This document shows, in pieces, positions 16,960-24,796 of a stretch of DNA of 64,000 nucleotides. The DNA is from Duganella radicis (GTDB taxonomy: Bacteria; Pseudomonadota; Gammaproteobacteria; Burkholderiales; Burkholderiaceae_D): positions 62,001-126,000 of the forward strand of contig NZ_WNKY01000004.1 in the NCBI RefSeq assembly GCF_009720825.1, in the 5' to 3' direction. Position 1 is the stretch's first letter; every line of letters starts with the position of its first letter. Made by a program: the position numbers and the translations under genes. Under the pieces are notes generated by a model. That model was not told the origin of the DNA. It was given only the letters and a program-made list of their open reading frames with translations, and ran no database searches.

Positions 16960-16983
16960 CATAACCTGTTATGACAGGTTATG
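16960..16983. promoter_or_regulatory. GntR/HutC-type operator over the start codon
   Basis: CATAACCTG-TTATGA-CAGGTTATG, a perfect inverted repeat with 9-bp arms. It contains the first possible start codon (16981) of the gntR-type gene, so binding would block transcription or translation of the whole operon. Autoregulation is the likely reading. Confidence 0.65.
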
Positions 16984-17745
16984 GCAAACATGAGTGAAGC
17001 CATGACTAATTTCCGTACTGTTGAGTTGTCCCCGGTGCCGCTGTACACGCAGGTCAAGGAAAACCTGCGCGAACGTATCCTTGACGGCACCTATCCCGCC
17101 CATGCCAAGCTGCCCGCCGAGAGCGAACTGAGCACCATTTTCGGCGTCAGCCGCATCACCGTGCGGCAGGCGCTAAGCGATCTGCAAAAGGAAGGCGTGA
17201 TATTCAAGATCCCCGGCAAAGGCACGTTCGTCGCCAAGCCCAAGGCCTTCCAGCAACTGACCCAGCTCGAAGGCTTCGGCGAAGCCATGAGCCGCATGGG
17301 CTATGAAATCTACAACCAGGTCACCAGCCACAAGACCATCGCCGCCACGCCGCACGTCGCGCAGCAGCTCCAAGTCGCCGTCGGCACAGAGGTCACCGAG
17401 ATCAAGCGCATCCGCCACCTGAACCGCGAACCGGTGTCGCTGGAAGTCACCTACCTCGCACAGGACATCGGCGAACGCCTGGCCCGGGAAGACCTGGCCA
17501 CGCGCGACATCTTCCTGATCCTGGAAAACGACTACGGCATCCCGCTCGGCCGCGCCGACCTGCAAGTCGACGCCATCCTCGCCGACGACACGCTGGCCCA
17601 CGCCCTGCGCGTGCAGCAAGGCAGCGCCGTGCTGCGCATCGAGCGCCTGACCCATCGCGCCGACGGCGCCCCGCTCGATTTCGAATACCTCTACTTCCGT
17701 GGCGACGCTTTCCAATATCGCCTGCAAATCAACCGCCGCCCATAG
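16981..17745 (+). CDS. GntR-family regulator, HutC/UTRA subfamily
   Basis: 254 aa. Winged HTH at ~15-80 (VPLYTQVKENLRERI, LPAESELSTIFGVSRITVRQAL, GKGTFVAKP) and a UTRA ligand domain at ~95-250 (IKRIRHLNREPVSLEVTYL, LRIERLTHRADGAPLDFEYLYFRGD). Starts at 16981, 16990 or 17002 are all possible; none has a strong SD, and the first lies inside the palindromic operator. It is followed after 8 bp by the flavoprotein gene, so it heads and probably controls the redox/ABC operon. UTRA domains bind small ligands, here likely the imported compound or a derivative. Confidence 0.9.
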   Translation: MANMSEAMTNFRTVELSPVPLYTQVKENLRERILDGTYPAHAKLPAESELSTIFGVSRITVRQALSDLQKEGVIFKIPGKGTFVAKPKAFQQLTQLEGFGEAMSRMGYEIYNQVTSHKTIAATPHVAQQLQVAVGTEVTEIKRIRHLNREPVSLEVTYLAQDIGERLAREDLATRDIFLILENDYGIPLGRADLQVDAILADDTLAHALRVQQGSAVLRIERLTHRADGAPLDFEYLYFRGDAFQYRLQINRRP

Positions 17746-17753
17746 GAGCCGCA

Positions 17754-19475
17754 ATGCAAACTCATATCGATACTGTCGACGTGCTGGTGATCGGCGGTGG
17801 CACCGCCGGCCCCATGGCCGCCGCCAAAGCCAAGGAAGCCAACCCGCAACTGCGCGTGCTGCTGCTGGAGAAAGCCCACGTCAAACGCAGCGGCGCCATC
17901 TCCATGGGCATGGATGGGCTGAACAACGCCATCGTCCCCGGCTTCGCCACGCCCGAGCAGTACGTGAAGGAGATCACCACCGCCAACGACGGCATCGTCA
18001 ACCAGAAAACGGTGATGGCGTACGCCGAAAACAGCTACGCCATGATCGAGGAACTGGACCGCTGGGGCGTGAAGTTTGAAAAAGACGAAACCGGCGACTA
18101 CGCCATGCGCAAGGTACACCACATGGGCACCTACGTGCTGCCCATGCCGGAAGGCCACGACATCAAGAAAGTGCTGTACCGCCGTCTGAAACGCCAGCGC
18201 GTCGAAATCACCAACCGCCTGGTCGCCACGCGACTGCTGTTGGGGGAAGACGGCAGCATCGCCGGCGCCATGGCTTTCGACTGCCGCACCGCCGACTTCC
18301 ATGTGATCCGCGCCAAGACCGTGGTGCTGGCCACCGGCGCCGCCGGCCGTCTCGGCCTGCCCGCCTCCGGCTACCTGTTCGGCACTTACGAAAATCCGAC
18401 CAACGCCGGCGATGGCTACAGCATGGCCTACCACGCCGGCGCCGAACTGTCGGGCATCGAATGCTTCCAGATCAACCCACTGATCAAGGACTACAACGGT
18501 CCCGCATGCGCCTACGTGACCGGCCCGTTCGGCGGCTTCACCACCAATAACAAGGGCGAACGCTTCATCGAGTGCGACTACTGGAGCGGCCAGATGATGC
18601 AGGAGTTTTACAACGAACTCCAGGGCGGCAACGGCCCGGTATTCCTCAAGCTCGATCACCTGGCCGAGGAAACCATCAGCACCATCGAAACCATTTTGCA
18701 CACCAACGAACGTCCGAGCCGCGGACGCTTCCACGCCGGCCGCGGCACCGACTATCGCCAGCAGATGGTGGAGATGCATATCTCCGAGATCGGCCTATGC
18801 AGCGGTCACTCGGCATCCGGCGTATGGGTCAATGAGCGCGCCGAGACCACCGTGCCGGGACTGCACGCGGCCGGTGATCTGGCCTGCGTGCCGCACAACT
18901 ACATGCTGGGCGCTTTCGTCTACGGCAAGCTGGCTGGCGAAGCCGCCGCCGAACGCTGTGCCGCCATCGAGTTGCCAGCGCTGGACGAAGCGCAGGTTGA
19001 AACCGAGCGAGCACGCGTATGGGCTCCTTTGAACCGCCCGGACGGCCTGCCGCCATCGCAAGTGGAATACAAACTGCGCCGCATGGTGAACGATTACCTG
19101 CAACCACCCAAGGTCACACGCAAGATGGAAATCGGCCTGAGCCGCTTTGAGGCCATCCGCAGCGATCTGGATCGGCTGTCCGCCACCAATCCGCACGAAT
19201 TGATGCGGGCAATGGAAGTCCACGCCATCCGCGATTGCGCCGAGATGGCGGCGCGCGCCTCGCTGTATCGCACCGAGAGCCGCTGGGGCCTGTACCACAA
19301 CCGCGTCGATCATCCGCAGCGCAATGACGACGAGTGGCTATGCCACGTGCAGGTGAAAAAGATAGCCGGTGGCATGCAATGCTTCAAGCGTCCGCTGGAG
19401 CCCTACATCATCGCCCTCGACGAAGAGGAGAAACAAGCTTACCAGCATCTGCGCATCCTGCGCGAGGCTGCATAA
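17754..19475 (+). CDS. AprA/FrdA-family FAD-dependent oxidoreductase
   Basis: 573 aa, soluble, no signal peptide. N-terminal FAD-binding VLVIGGGTAGPMAAAKA, a RSGAISMGMDGLNNA loop, ATGAAGRLGLPASG, and a second FAD segment VPGLHAAGDLACVPHNYMLGAFVYGKLAG. The C-terminal helical domain has the family's RRMVNDYL and the MEVHAIRDCAEMAARASLYRTESR-like helix. The family includes fumarate reductase, succinate dehydrogenase, aspartate oxidase and APS reductase alpha. The partner ferredoxin 11 bp downstream, AprB-like, and the PHNYMLGAFVYGKLAG segment make the AprA branch closest. Shorter than AprA (~630-660). Substrate unknown. Confidence 0.85.
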   Translation: MQTHIDTVDVLVIGGGTAGPMAAAKAKEANPQLRVLLLEKAHVKRSGAISMGMDGLNNAIVPGFATPEQYVKEITTANDGIVNQKTVMAYAENSYAMIEELDRWGVKFEKDETGDYAMRKVHHMGTYVLPMPEGHDIKKVLYRRLKRQRVEITNRLVATRLLLGEDGSIAGAMAFDCRTADFHVIRAKTVVLATGAAGRLGLPASGYLFGTYENPTNAGDGYSMAYHAGAELSGIECFQINPLIKDYNGPACAYVTGPFGGFTTNNKGERFIECDYWSGQMMQEFYNELQGGNGPVFLKLDHLAEETISTIETILHTNERPSRGRFHAGRGTDYRQQMVEMHISEIGLCSGHSASGVWVNERAETTVPGLHAAGDLACVPHNYMLGAFVYGKLAGEAAAERCAAIELPALDEAQVETERARVWAPLNRPDGLPPSQVEYKLRRMVNDYLQPPKVTRKMEIGLSRFEAIRSDLDRLSATNPHELMRAMEVHAIRDCAEMAARASLYRTESRWGLYHNRVDHPQRNDDEWLCHVQVKKIAGGMQCFKRPLEPYIIALDEEEKQAYQHLRILREAA

Positions 19476-19486
19476 AGGAGAACGCC

Positions 19487-19720
19487 ATGTCCATCGCCCA
19501 TACACCCAGCAGCGTGCCGGTACGCGTCAACGACGCGCTGTGCATCGCCGACAAAGGCTGCACCGTCTGCGTCGACGTCTGCCCGCTCGACGTGCTGGCC
19601 ATCGATTTCAGCAAAGGCAAGGCTTACATGAAGTTTGACGAATGCTGGTACTGCATGCCCTGCGAAAAAGACTGCCCGACCGGCGCGGTAACGGTCGATA
19701 TCCCTTATCTATTACGATGA
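19487..19720 (+). CDS. AprB-like 2[4Fe-4S] ferredoxin
   Basis: 77 aa from an ATG with AAAGGAGAACGCC upstream. Two cysteine sets: C19, C25, C28, C32-Pro and C53, C56, C59, C63-Pro, enough for two [4Fe-4S] clusters. The second reads CWYCMPCEKDCP; the Trp next to the first Cys and the preceding KAYMKFDE resemble APS reductase beta, where a Trp at this place sits between the clusters and the flavin. It lacks the long C-terminal tail of AprB. It should pass electrons to or from the flavoprotein encoded just upstream. Confidence 0.88.
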   Translation: MSIAHTPSSVPVRVNDALCIADKGCTVCVDVCPLDVLAIDFSKGKAYMKFDECWYCMPCEKDCPTGAVTVDIPYLLR

Positions 19721-19734
19721 ACTGGAGATTCACT

Positions 19735-21150
19735 ATGGCTCTGCAACACAAACTGCTGGTCCTGCTGGCGACGCTGACTTTGAGCGCCGCCCAGGCAGAA
19801 ACCATCCGCGTCGCCATCGGCACGCAAGACACGACCATCAACTGCGCCACCGGCGGCCTGCTGATCCGCGAGCTGAAACTGCTGGAAAAATACCTGCCGC
19901 ACGACGGCAAGTACAAGGACGTGCAGTACGATATCCAATGGAAGAACTTCACTTCCGGTGCGCCGCTGACCAATGAGATGGTGGCAGGTAAGCTGGATAT
20001 CGGTTCGATGGCCGACTTCCCCGGCTCCTTCAACGGCGCGGCCTTCGCCAAGGCCGGCAAGAAAAGCCTGTTCATCACGGTGCTGTCGGGCAGCGTGCAA
20101 GGCAGCGGCAATGGCATCGTGGTGCCAAAGGCTTCGCCGGTGCAGTCGCTGGCGGAATTGAAGGGCAAGACCATCTCCGTGCCTTTCGCCTCCACCGCGC
20201 ACGGCATGCTGCTGCGCGCCATCAAGGCACAGGGCTGGGAGCTGGACAAGGACATCACGGTGGCGACGCAGGCGCCGGAAGTCGCCGGCTCGGCGCTGCA
20301 AGCCAACAAGATCGAAGCGCATGCGGACTTCGTGCCGTTCGCGGAATTATTCCCGCACCGCGGCTTCGCCCGCAAGATCTTCGACGGTTCGCAAGCGCAG
20401 GCGCCGACGCTGCACGGCAGTCTGGTGGACTCGGATTACGCGAAGAAGTATCCGGAGATTGTGACCGCCTTCCTGCGCGCCGCGATCGAGGCGGACCGCA
20501 TCATCGCCGCAGAGCCGGAAAAGTACAGTGAGCTGATCGCCAAGGTGACCGGCATCGAGGCGGAAGTCGATTATCTGTTCCATGGCCCGCTTGGCCTGCA
20601 AACGCGCGACTTCACCTGGAAGCCTGAGTATCGCCAGGCCGTGAAGACGTCGATTGAGACTTTGCGCCTGATGAAGCGCACCGACAATGATCTCGATGTG
20701 AACGAGTTCATTGACGACACCTATATCCGCGCCGCCTTCAAGCAAGCCAACCTCGATTACGACGCCAGTCTGAAAAACTACAGCCGCCTGCCGCTGGTGG
20801 CCAAGGACGCCGGCACCGGCAAACCTATCACTGATTTCTCTCGCCTGACGCAGGTATGGGTGGCGGACGAGCCGCAGGTGCGCCACTACGCGACGGCGGA
20901 CGCAGCCTTCGCCGCCGTGCGCAAGCTGGAAAAGGATGGCAAGAAGATCCGCGTGGTATATGCGCATGATCGCAACAGCGGCCTGAAACTGTTCGCCTAC
21001 GATGCGTGGTTCGTGACGTCGAAAGGCGAGACCAGCGCCTTCCTGTCGAAAGCGTCGGCCGACGCATGGGCCAAGCAGCGCGGCGGCACCGCCATCAGCT
21101 ACGCCGCCGCCCTCGCCGCCACTGCCGATCGCAAGCTGGCCAGCAAATAA
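19735..21150 (+). CDS. ABC substrate-binding protein (NitT/TauT type) with NosL-like C-terminal domain
   Basis: 471 aa from an ATG after CTGGAG. Signal peptide at 1-21 (cleavage after AAQA). Residues ~22-345 are an NMT1/SsuA-like binding protein: VAIGTQDTTINCATGG, a long GKLDIGSMADFP ligand loop, LAELKGKTISVPFASTAHGML. These proteins bind nitrate, taurine, sulfonates or thiamine precursors. Residues ~355-471 are extra for the family and end in YDAWFVTSKGETSAFLSK and DAWAKQRGGTAISYAAAL, which resemble the C-terminal strand-helix of NosL/DUF copper lipoproteins. No Cys is present in that part, so a copper role is doubtful. Confidence 0.85.
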   Translation: MALQHKLLVLLATLTLSAAQAETIRVAIGTQDTTINCATGGLLIRELKLLEKYLPHDGKYKDVQYDIQWKNFTSGAPLTNEMVAGKLDIGSMADFPGSFNGAAFAKAGKKSLFITVLSGSVQGSGNGIVVPKASPVQSLAELKGKTISVPFASTAHGMLLRAIKAQGWELDKDITVATQAPEVAGSALQANKIEAHADFVPFAELFPHRGFARKIFDGSQAQAPTLHGSLVDSDYAKKYPEIVTAFLRAAIEADRIIAAEPEKYSELIAKVTGIEAEVDYLFHGPLGLQTRDFTWKPEYRQAVKTSIETLRLMKRTDNDLDVNEFIDDTYIRAAFKQANLDYDASLKNYSRLPLVAKDAGTGKPITDFSRLTQVWVADEPQVRHYATADAAFAAVRKLEKDGKKIRVVYAHDRNSGLKLFAYDAWFVTSKGETSAFLSKASADAWAKQRGGTAISYAAALAATADRKLASK

Positions 21151-21162
21151 GGACGTACGCCG

Positions 21163-22029
21163 ATGAGTGCAAATCCAGTCGATAACCAGCCCGCCGCGCA
21201 CGGCCAGTTCGGCGGCCCGGCGACCGGACGCCTGCGTGGCTGGCCGGGCGCAGACAACGCGCTGCGATGGGGGCTGCGGGCGGCTTCGCTGGCGGCATGC
21301 CTGCTGGCCTGGCAGTGGGCGGCGGCTGGCCGTATCAACCTTGGCCTGCTGACCTTCCAGAACGTGCCGCCGCCAACCGAGGTCGCGCAAGCCGCATGGG
21401 CGCTGCTGCATTCGCCCAAGCTGGCGGAGCACCTGCAAGCCAGTTTATGGCGCGTGTTCAGCGGCTTCACGGTGGCGGCGTTGGTCGGCATCGTGCTAGG
21501 CCTCGGCATCGGCCGCTGGAAGCGCTGGGAGGACGTGCTGATGCCGCCGCTGGAAATGCTGCGCCCCATCCCGGCCGTGGCCTGGATTCCACTGGCGATC
21601 CTGATGTTCCCGTCGTCGGAAATGTCGATGATCTTCATCACCTTCACCGGTGCGCTGTTCCCGATTTTGCTGAACACGGTGCACGGCGTAGAGCAGATCG
21701 ACCCGCGCCTGATCGCATCGGCGCGCAGCCTTGGCGGCGGTTCGTGGGCCATCTTCCTTGAGGTGGTGCTGCCGGGCGCCGCCCCCAGCATCGTCACCGG
21801 CCTGTCGATCGGCATGGGCACCGCGTGGTTCTGCCTTGTGACGGCGGAGATGATCTCGGGCCAGTTCGGCATCGGCTATTACACCTGGGCGTCATACACG
21901 ATTCAAAACTACGCCGATATCGTGGTCGGCATGCTGGTGATCGGCGCGCTGGGCATGGGCAGCAGTGTACTGGTCAAGCGCGCCGGACACGCACTGATGC
22001 CGTGGCATCAACAGGAGGGCAAAGCATGA
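21163..22029 (+). CDS. ABC transporter permease (NitT/TauT type)
   Basis: 288 aa with about six membrane helices after a ~40-residue cytoplasmic start. The BPD_transp_1 EAA loop is visible as EQIDPRLIASARSLGGGSWAIFLEVVLPGAAPSIVTGL. The pattern PLEMLRPIPAVAWIPLAILMF is characteristic of SsuC/TauC/NrtB permeases. Its stop codon overlaps the ATPase start (ATGA), so the two are translationally coupled. Forms the membrane channel for the substrate delivered by the preceding binding protein. Confidence 0.93.
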   Translation: MSANPVDNQPAAHGQFGGPATGRLRGWPGADNALRWGLRAASLAACLLAWQWAAAGRINLGLLTFQNVPPPTEVAQAAWALLHSPKLAEHLQASLWRVFSGFTVAALVGIVLGLGIGRWKRWEDVLMPPLEMLRPIPAVAWIPLAILMFPSSEMSMIFITFTGALFPILLNTVHGVEQIDPRLIASARSLGGGSWAIFLEVVLPGAAPSIVTGLSIGMGTAWFCLVTAEMISGQFGIGYYTWASYTIQNYADIVVGMLVIGALGMGSSVLVKRAGHALMPWHQQEGKA

Positions 22030-22874
22030 GAGACGTGAACGAGGCTTTGGGCCGCATTGCGATTGACAAGTTGTCGCTGCGGGTTGGCGCCGGAGCGCAG
22101 GCGTTTGAGGCAGTGCAGGATGTATCGCTGACCGTGGCGCCGGGTGAATTCGTCTGCCTGTTGGGGCCATCGGGCTGCGGCAAATCCACGCTGCTGGGCG
22201 CACTGGCCGGGCATCTGCGACCCAGCAAAGGTGGCATTACGGTGGATGGCGTGGCGATCGATGGCCCGCATGCGGAGCGTGGACTGGTGTTCCAGCATCA
22301 CACGCTGTTCCCGTGGCGGCGCGTGATCGACAACGTGGCCTTCGGCTTGAAGATGCAGGGCGTGGGCCGCAGTGAGCGTCGCCGCCGCGCTTTGGAGTTA
22401 CTGGCCATGGTGGGCTTGCAGGATTTCGCCGAACACTATCCGGCGCAACTGTCCGGGGGCATGAAACAGCGGGTGGAGATCGCGCGGGTGCTGATCAATC
22501 ATCCGCGCGTGATGCTGATGGACGAGCCGTTCGGCGCACTCGATGCGCAGACGCGCCTGATGATGCAGCAGTTGCTGTTGCAGCTGTGGGCGAAGATCCG
22601 CACCACCATCGTCTTCATCACGCACGATATCGACGAGGCGCTGTTCCTGGCCGACCGCATTCTGGTGATGAGCCCCCGCCCCGGCCGCATCATTGAAGAA
22701 ATCAAGGTGGACTTCGCACGTCCGCGCGATGAAACGCTGGTGACGTCGGAGCATTTCACCCGCTTGAAGCGGCGCTGCTTGCAGTTGCTGCACCCGGCTA
22801 CGGCTGAACTGCCCCTGGAGCGTTTATCGCCACTGGGCGCGGAACCTGCGCGCCAACTGCAATTTGCCATTTAA
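22026..22874 (+). CDS. ABC transporter ATP-binding protein (NitT/TauT type)
   Basis: 282 aa. Walker A GPSGCGKST, Q-loop VFQHHTLFPWRRV, signature LSGGMKQRVEIAR, Walker B VMLMDEPFGALD, H-loop FITHDIDEAL. The sequence after the H-loop (ADRILVMSPRPGRIIEEI) is typical of SsuB/TauB/NrtD ATPases. The last ~35 residues are a short extension, not a known domain. ATG overlaps the permease stop by 4 bp. Powers import by the permease/binding protein pair. Confidence 0.94.
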   Translation: MRDVNEALGRIAIDKLSLRVGAGAQAFEAVQDVSLTVAPGEFVCLLGPSGCGKSTLLGALAGHLRPSKGGITVDGVAIDGPHAERGLVFQHHTLFPWRRVIDNVAFGLKMQGVGRSERRRRALELLAMVGLQDFAEHYPAQLSGGMKQRVEIARVLINHPRVMLMDEPFGALDAQTRLMMQQLLLQLWAKIRTTIVFITHDIDEALFLADRILVMSPRPGRIIEEIKVDFARPRDETLVTSEHFTRLKRRCLQLLHPATAELPLERLSPLGAEPARQLQFAI

Positions 22875-22881
22875 GGAAAGC

Positions 22882-23877
22882 ATGAGCACTATTTTTGAAG
22901 AAGACGCCGAACTGGCGGAGTTGAACGAACGCTTGCAGCATCCGGACGGCGCGGTGCGTCGCATCGCCATTCTCGATCTGGCGGACCGCGATGGCGACGA
23001 GCATGCGCCGCTGTTCGTTGCAGCACTGCGCGACACCGATGCCGCCGTCCGCGCCGAAGCCGCGCGCGCCCTGGAGGCGTTTGAAAGCGCCGAGGGCGTG
23101 GCCGGCCTGGTCGCACTGCTGACCGATGAAGACGACGAAGTCCGCGCAGCCGCCGCACACACGCTCAGCGAATTAAAACAGGCGGAATCGGCCGCCGTAC
23201 TGCTGCCGCATGCAGCGCATCCGGATGCCTTCGTCCGCATCGCGGTGCTGCGCGCGGTGCGCGAGCTACGTGCGGCAGGCAGCTTCGCCCCCGCGTTGGT
23301 AGCCCTCGACGACGACGACGCCGCCGTGCGCCGTGAAGCGGTCGCCGTGCTGGGCTACCTCAAGCAGGCAGACGCCCTGCCCGCCCTCACCCGCCTGGTG
23401 AGCCACGACCCCGACGCCGAAGTCCGCCGCGCCGCCGCCGGCGCCATCGGCTACGCCACCAGCCACGCGCCCGCAGCGCCCGCTGCCCTCGCCGCGCTGC
23501 TTGACGGGCTGCGCGACGCGGCCTGGCAGGTGCGCGAGGAAGCCGCCACCACGCTGGGCAAACTCGCCCTGCCGGCCGACGGCGCGCAACAAGCCGGCGC
23601 CGCCCTCATCGCTTCCCTGGAGGACGCCTACTGGCAGGTCCGCCTGCGCGCCGCCCGCAGCCTGGGTCGCCTGCGCCACACGCCCGCACTCGATGCATTG
23701 GTCGCCACGCTCACGCACACCATCAGCAACCTGCGCAAGGAAGCCGCGTTGGCCTTGGGCGAATTGGGCGATGCCGCCGCCATCCCTGCGCTCAGCATCA
23801 CCGCCGACGACAGCGATCCCGAAGTCCGCAAATCGGCCCGCCTGGCGCTGACGCAAATCCAGGGCGCACAACGATGA
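22882..23877 (+). CDS. HEAT-repeat protein
   Basis: 331 aa made almost wholly of ~30-residue helical repeats, about ten, each with the D-x-x-V-R-x-x-A-A-x-A-L pattern (AVRRIAILDLADRDG, AVRAEAARALEAF, EVRAAAAHTLSEL, AVRREAVAVLGYL, EVRRAAAGAIGYA, QVREEAATTLGKL, and on). This matches HEAT_2/PBS-lyase-like arrays that act as scaffolds or clamp helper proteins. SD TAAGGAA precedes the ATG at 22882. It overlaps the DUF971 gene by 4 bp and so belongs to the redox/ABC operon. A role in assembling or delivering cofactor to the Fe-S/flavin enzyme is inference. Confidence 0.9.
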   Translation: MSTIFEEDAELAELNERLQHPDGAVRRIAILDLADRDGDEHAPLFVAALRDTDAAVRAEAARALEAFESAEGVAGLVALLTDEDDEVRAAAAHTLSELKQAESAAVLLPHAAHPDAFVRIAVLRAVRELRAAGSFAPALVALDDDDAAVRREAVAVLGYLKQADALPALTRLVSHDPDAEVRRAAAGAIGYATSHAPAAPAALAALLDGLRDAAWQVREEAATTLGKLALPADGAQQAGAALIASLEDAYWQVRLRAARSLGRLRHTPALDALVATLTHTISNLRKEAALALGELGDAAAIPALSITADDSDPEVRKSARLALTQIQGAQR

Positions 23878-24158
23878 GCGACTATCCACGAGAAATCGTC
23901 AACAACCTGCAAAGCCGCATGCTGGATATCATTTGGGAAGATGGCTCGGCGCAGCAGCTGCCGCATGCCACACTGCGCGCGCAATGCAAATGCACGGTGT
24001 GCCAATCCAATCGCCTGTTGGCCATAGCGACAGAAATCACGCCGGATCTGCGCATCGACGACATCCGCCAGATCGGCGTCTACGGTGTACAACTGGTGTT
24101 CAGCGATGGCCACGAGCGCGGCATCTACCCGTGGCCCTACCTGCGCGAGCTAGCCTGA
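23874..24158 (+). CDS. DUF971 (gamma-butyrobetaine hydroxylase N-domain-like) protein
   Basis: 94 aa covering one complete DUF971 domain: IIWEDGSAQQLPHATLRAQC, CKCTVC, IRQIGVYGVQLVFSDGHERGIYPWPYLREL. C-x-C-x-x-C (about residues 38-43) could bind a metal, as zinc does in the homologous N-terminal domain of gamma-butyrobetaine/trimethyllysine hydroxylases. Stand-alone DUF971 proteins also occur fused or next to Mrp/ApbC Fe-S carriers. Last gene of the operon; its 3' end overlaps pqiC (opposite strand) by 22 bp. Confidence 0.9.
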   Translation: MSDYPREIVNNLQSRMLDIIWEDGSAQQLPHATLRAQCKCTVCQSNRLLAIATEITPDLRIDDIRQIGVYGVQLVFSDGHERGIYPWPYLRELA

Positions 24159-24796
24159 CAAGCCGGCTTCGCGCCGGCGGCCAGCTCGCGCACGGCTTTC
24201 GAAATGTCGGCGCCGACGCGCGCCACGGCCCGGCGATGACCGGCCACCAGCTCATCATAGCCTGCACCCACCGTCTCCTGCGCCACGCTGCGGCAGGTCA
24301 GCACCTGCGTGCCGCCAACCAGCCGCACGCTCCACACCGCGTCGATCAGGGCGTACTGGCCGGGCGCGGATTCAAAACGCTGCACATTGGTGCTGATACG
24401 GTACACCGGCGCCTTGTCCGGCGTCGGCGTGCGGAATACATCGATGGTGCCCAACTCACCGGAAATCGCCAGCGAAAGCGCCTGCCCTATCTCCGCCGAG
24501 GGCGGCGACACCCAGCGCTCCTGCTCCAGCAGGTCCACCCGCCCGGCGCCGCTAGTCACCACCAGCTGATTGCGCGCCACCTGCGGCGGCACCGTCACCG
24601 CCGGCAGCTCGATGTAATAGGCCGGTGCCGGCTGCGCCGCTGTTCCCGCCGCCGCACCGCTCGCGCCGGACTGGCCTGCGCCTGCCGTGCCTCCGGCGGC
24701 CCCCATGCCAACGCTCAAGCTGTAAAACCGCTCCGGCGGCGCGCTCGCGCAACCTGCCATCAACACCATCGCCGCCACGCCGATCGCCCGCATCAT
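24137..24796 (-). CDS. pqiC: PqiC-type outer-membrane lipoprotein
   Basis: 219 aa. Signal peptide with lipobox LMAGC (Cys16), then the ABC_trans_aux domain (RFYSLSV, IELPAVTVPPQVARNQLVV, WVSPPSAEIGQALSLAISGELG, QRFESAPGQYALIDAVWSVR). A Gly/Ala-rich 25-residue insert follows the first strand and is probably disordered. In the Pqi system PqiC sits in the outer membrane and docks the PqiB tube. The start overlaps the pqiB stop (ATGA), completing a pqiA-pqiB-pqiC operon. Confidence 0.88.
   Translation of the reverse strand: MMRAIGVAAMVLMAGCASAPPERFYSLSVGMGAAGGTAGAGQSGASGAAAGTAAQPAPAYYIELPAVTVPPQVARNQLVVTSGAGRVDLLEQERWVSPPSAEIGQALSLAISGELGTIDVFRTPTPDKAPVYRISTNVQRFESAPGQYALIDAVWSVRLVGGTQVLTCRSVAQETVGAGYDELVAGHRRAVARVGADISKAVRELAAGAKPACQASSRR

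Noticed and set aside
16981..24158. Operon as a dissimilatory sulfate-reduction or sulfur-oxidation apr module
   Set aside because: No sat, aprM, qmo, dsr or sox genes accompany it, the ferredoxin lacks the AprB tail, and the flavoprotein is shorter than AprA.
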